From: CAZLYK01 sp964563495
GTDB taxonomy: Bacteria > Acidobacteriota > Blastocatellia > RBC074
Direction: 5' to 3'
DNA: 34,933 nt
Assembly (NCBI GenBank): GCA_964563495.1
Contig: CAZLYK010000050.1
Location: 1-34,933 of the forward strand
The translations under genes and the position numbers were made by a program. The notes under the pieces were generated by a model, which did not search any database, was not told the DNA's origin, and saw nothing but the letters and a program-made list of their open reading frames with translations. Shown here piece by piece: positions 34,307 to 34,933 of the stretch (within the stretch, counting starts at the first letter, position 1; each line of letters starts with the position of its first letter).

Positions 34307-34864
34307 ATGATCAAGGAGATCAGTAAAGAAACCAAGACCAGGATGGAGAGAGTGATCGAGGATTTCAAACATAAACTCTCCGCCGTGCGAACGGGCCGCG
34401 CCTCAACCGGCCTGCTCGATAACATCACGGTTGAGTATTACGGCTCTCATCTGCCTTTGAACCAGGTCGCGACCATCCACGCGCCGGATGCCTCGATGTT
34501 GACGGTCCAACCCTTCGACCCGTCTATGATCAATGAGATCGAAAAAGCGTTGCGCTCGTCCGACCTCGGAGTCAACCCTTCAAACGACGGCAAATTGATC
34601 CGCATCCCAATTCCGCCGCTGACGGAAGAACGCCGCAAGCAAATGGTCAAAGTCGTTCACGAAATGGCCGAAGACCACAAAACCGCCGTCCGAAACATCC
34701 GGCGTGATTCGAACGATAAATTGAAGAAGGCGCTCAAAGATAAATCGATCTCCGAAGACGAGGAGAAGGGCGGCCTCGACGAAGTCCAGAAACTGACCGA
34801 CCTCCACGTCTCCAAAGTCGGTGAATTGAGCAAACACAAAGAAGACGAGATCATGAAAGTCTGA
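34307..34864 (+). CDS. frr: ribosome recycling factor
   Basis: Splits post-termination ribosomes together with EF-G. The ATG at 34307 is preceded by GGAGG 5 nt upstream and gives 185 residues, the standard RRF length; an in-frame TTG at 34283 would read through this site. Motifs are 'LSAVRTGRASTGLLDNITVE', 'EIEKALRSSDLGVNPSNDGK', 'IRIPIPPLTEERRKQMVK' and 'AVRNIRRDSNDKLKK'. It ends the translation block and is followed at once by a palindromic repeat. Confidence 0.97.
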   Translation: MIKEISKETKTRMERVIEDFKHKLSAVRTGRASTGLLDNITVEYYGSHLPLNQVATIHAPDASMLTVQPFDPSMINEIEKALRSSDLGVNPSNDGKLIRIPIPPLTEERRKQMVKVVHEMAEDHKTAVRNIRRDSNDKLKKALKDKSISEDEEKGGLDEVQKLTDLHVSKVGELSKHKEDEIMKV

Positions 34865-34868
34865 ATCA

Positions 34869-34933
34869 TAGACAGGATTAACACGATTTCTGCAGGATTA
34901 AACAGGATCAAAGACAAGGCAGCCCAAAATCCT
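34869..34933. repeat. CAGGATT-type palindrome, copy 5 (cut by window end)
   Basis: The left arm starts TAGACAGGATTAACACGATT, 4 nt after the frr stop, and continues with GCAGGATTAAACAGGAT. A loop with CAAAGACAAGGC resembles that of copy 3. The right arm begins with AAAATCCT as the window ends. By analogy the full element should continue about 40 nt further. Confidence 0.8.

Overview
The window looks like a chromosomal segment of a Gram-negative, moderately GC-rich, free-living bacterium. A complete Tol-Pal set (tolQ, tolR, a tolA-like gene, tolB, pal) implies an outer membrane. Many secreted TPR, PDZ and peptidase proteins, together with mosaic palindromic intergenic repeats, make Acidobacteriota (possibly Blastocatellia) my best guess. 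That assignment is inference from overall style; there is no rRNA gene here to settle it. I see no tRNA, CRISPR array, transposase, phage gene or integrase.

Layout. Positions 155-11291 are nine or more genes all on the minus strand. Read in transcription order they are a DinG-type helicase, a secreted M20 peptidase, a quinone-oxidoreductase-like enzyme, atpD-atpC, then tolQ-tolR-tolA-tolB-pal. Positions 11618-15179 are on the plus strand: a secreted DinB-fold protein, queE-queC (7-deazaguanine synthesis) and a secreted TPR protein. A CocE/S15-type hydrolase (minus) converges on the TPR gene. A membrane-anchored HtrA/Deg protease and a peptidoglycan-binding protein follow on the plus strand (17478-19853). 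Positions 19872-22834 carry a secreted unknown and an M1-peptidase-like protein that has lost its zinc ligands (both minus). A lone lasso-B2-like transglutaminase-fold gene (plus) converges on a secreted TPR gene (minus). Positions 24814-30093 are a minus-strand operon: acyl-CoA synthetase, a membrane SpoIIE-type phosphatase and a double-PDZ protein. The right end (30347-34864) is the plus-strand translation block rplM-rpsI-rpsB-tsf-pyrH-frr.

How it fits together. The left and right ends are housekeeping: ATP synthesis, envelope constriction and integrity, ribosome assembly and recycling, UMP kinase. The middle is dominated by exported proteins, mainly peptidases, pseudo-peptidases, PDZ and TPR proteins, suggesting periplasmic protein quality control and peptide use.

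The most unusual content is between the genes. At least five loci carry one palindromic element whose arms are built from roughly 10-nt CAGGATT-like units. These lie just downstream of genes and sometimes supply the stop codons. Other palindrome families lie before or between genes, and one spacer (tolB-pal) holds a perfect 30-bp hairpin. The other observations worth following are the M1 pseudo-peptidase, the orphan B2-like protein, the phosphatase/double-PDZ pair, and the long Arg/Gly plus Ala/Pro tail on ribosomal protein S2.
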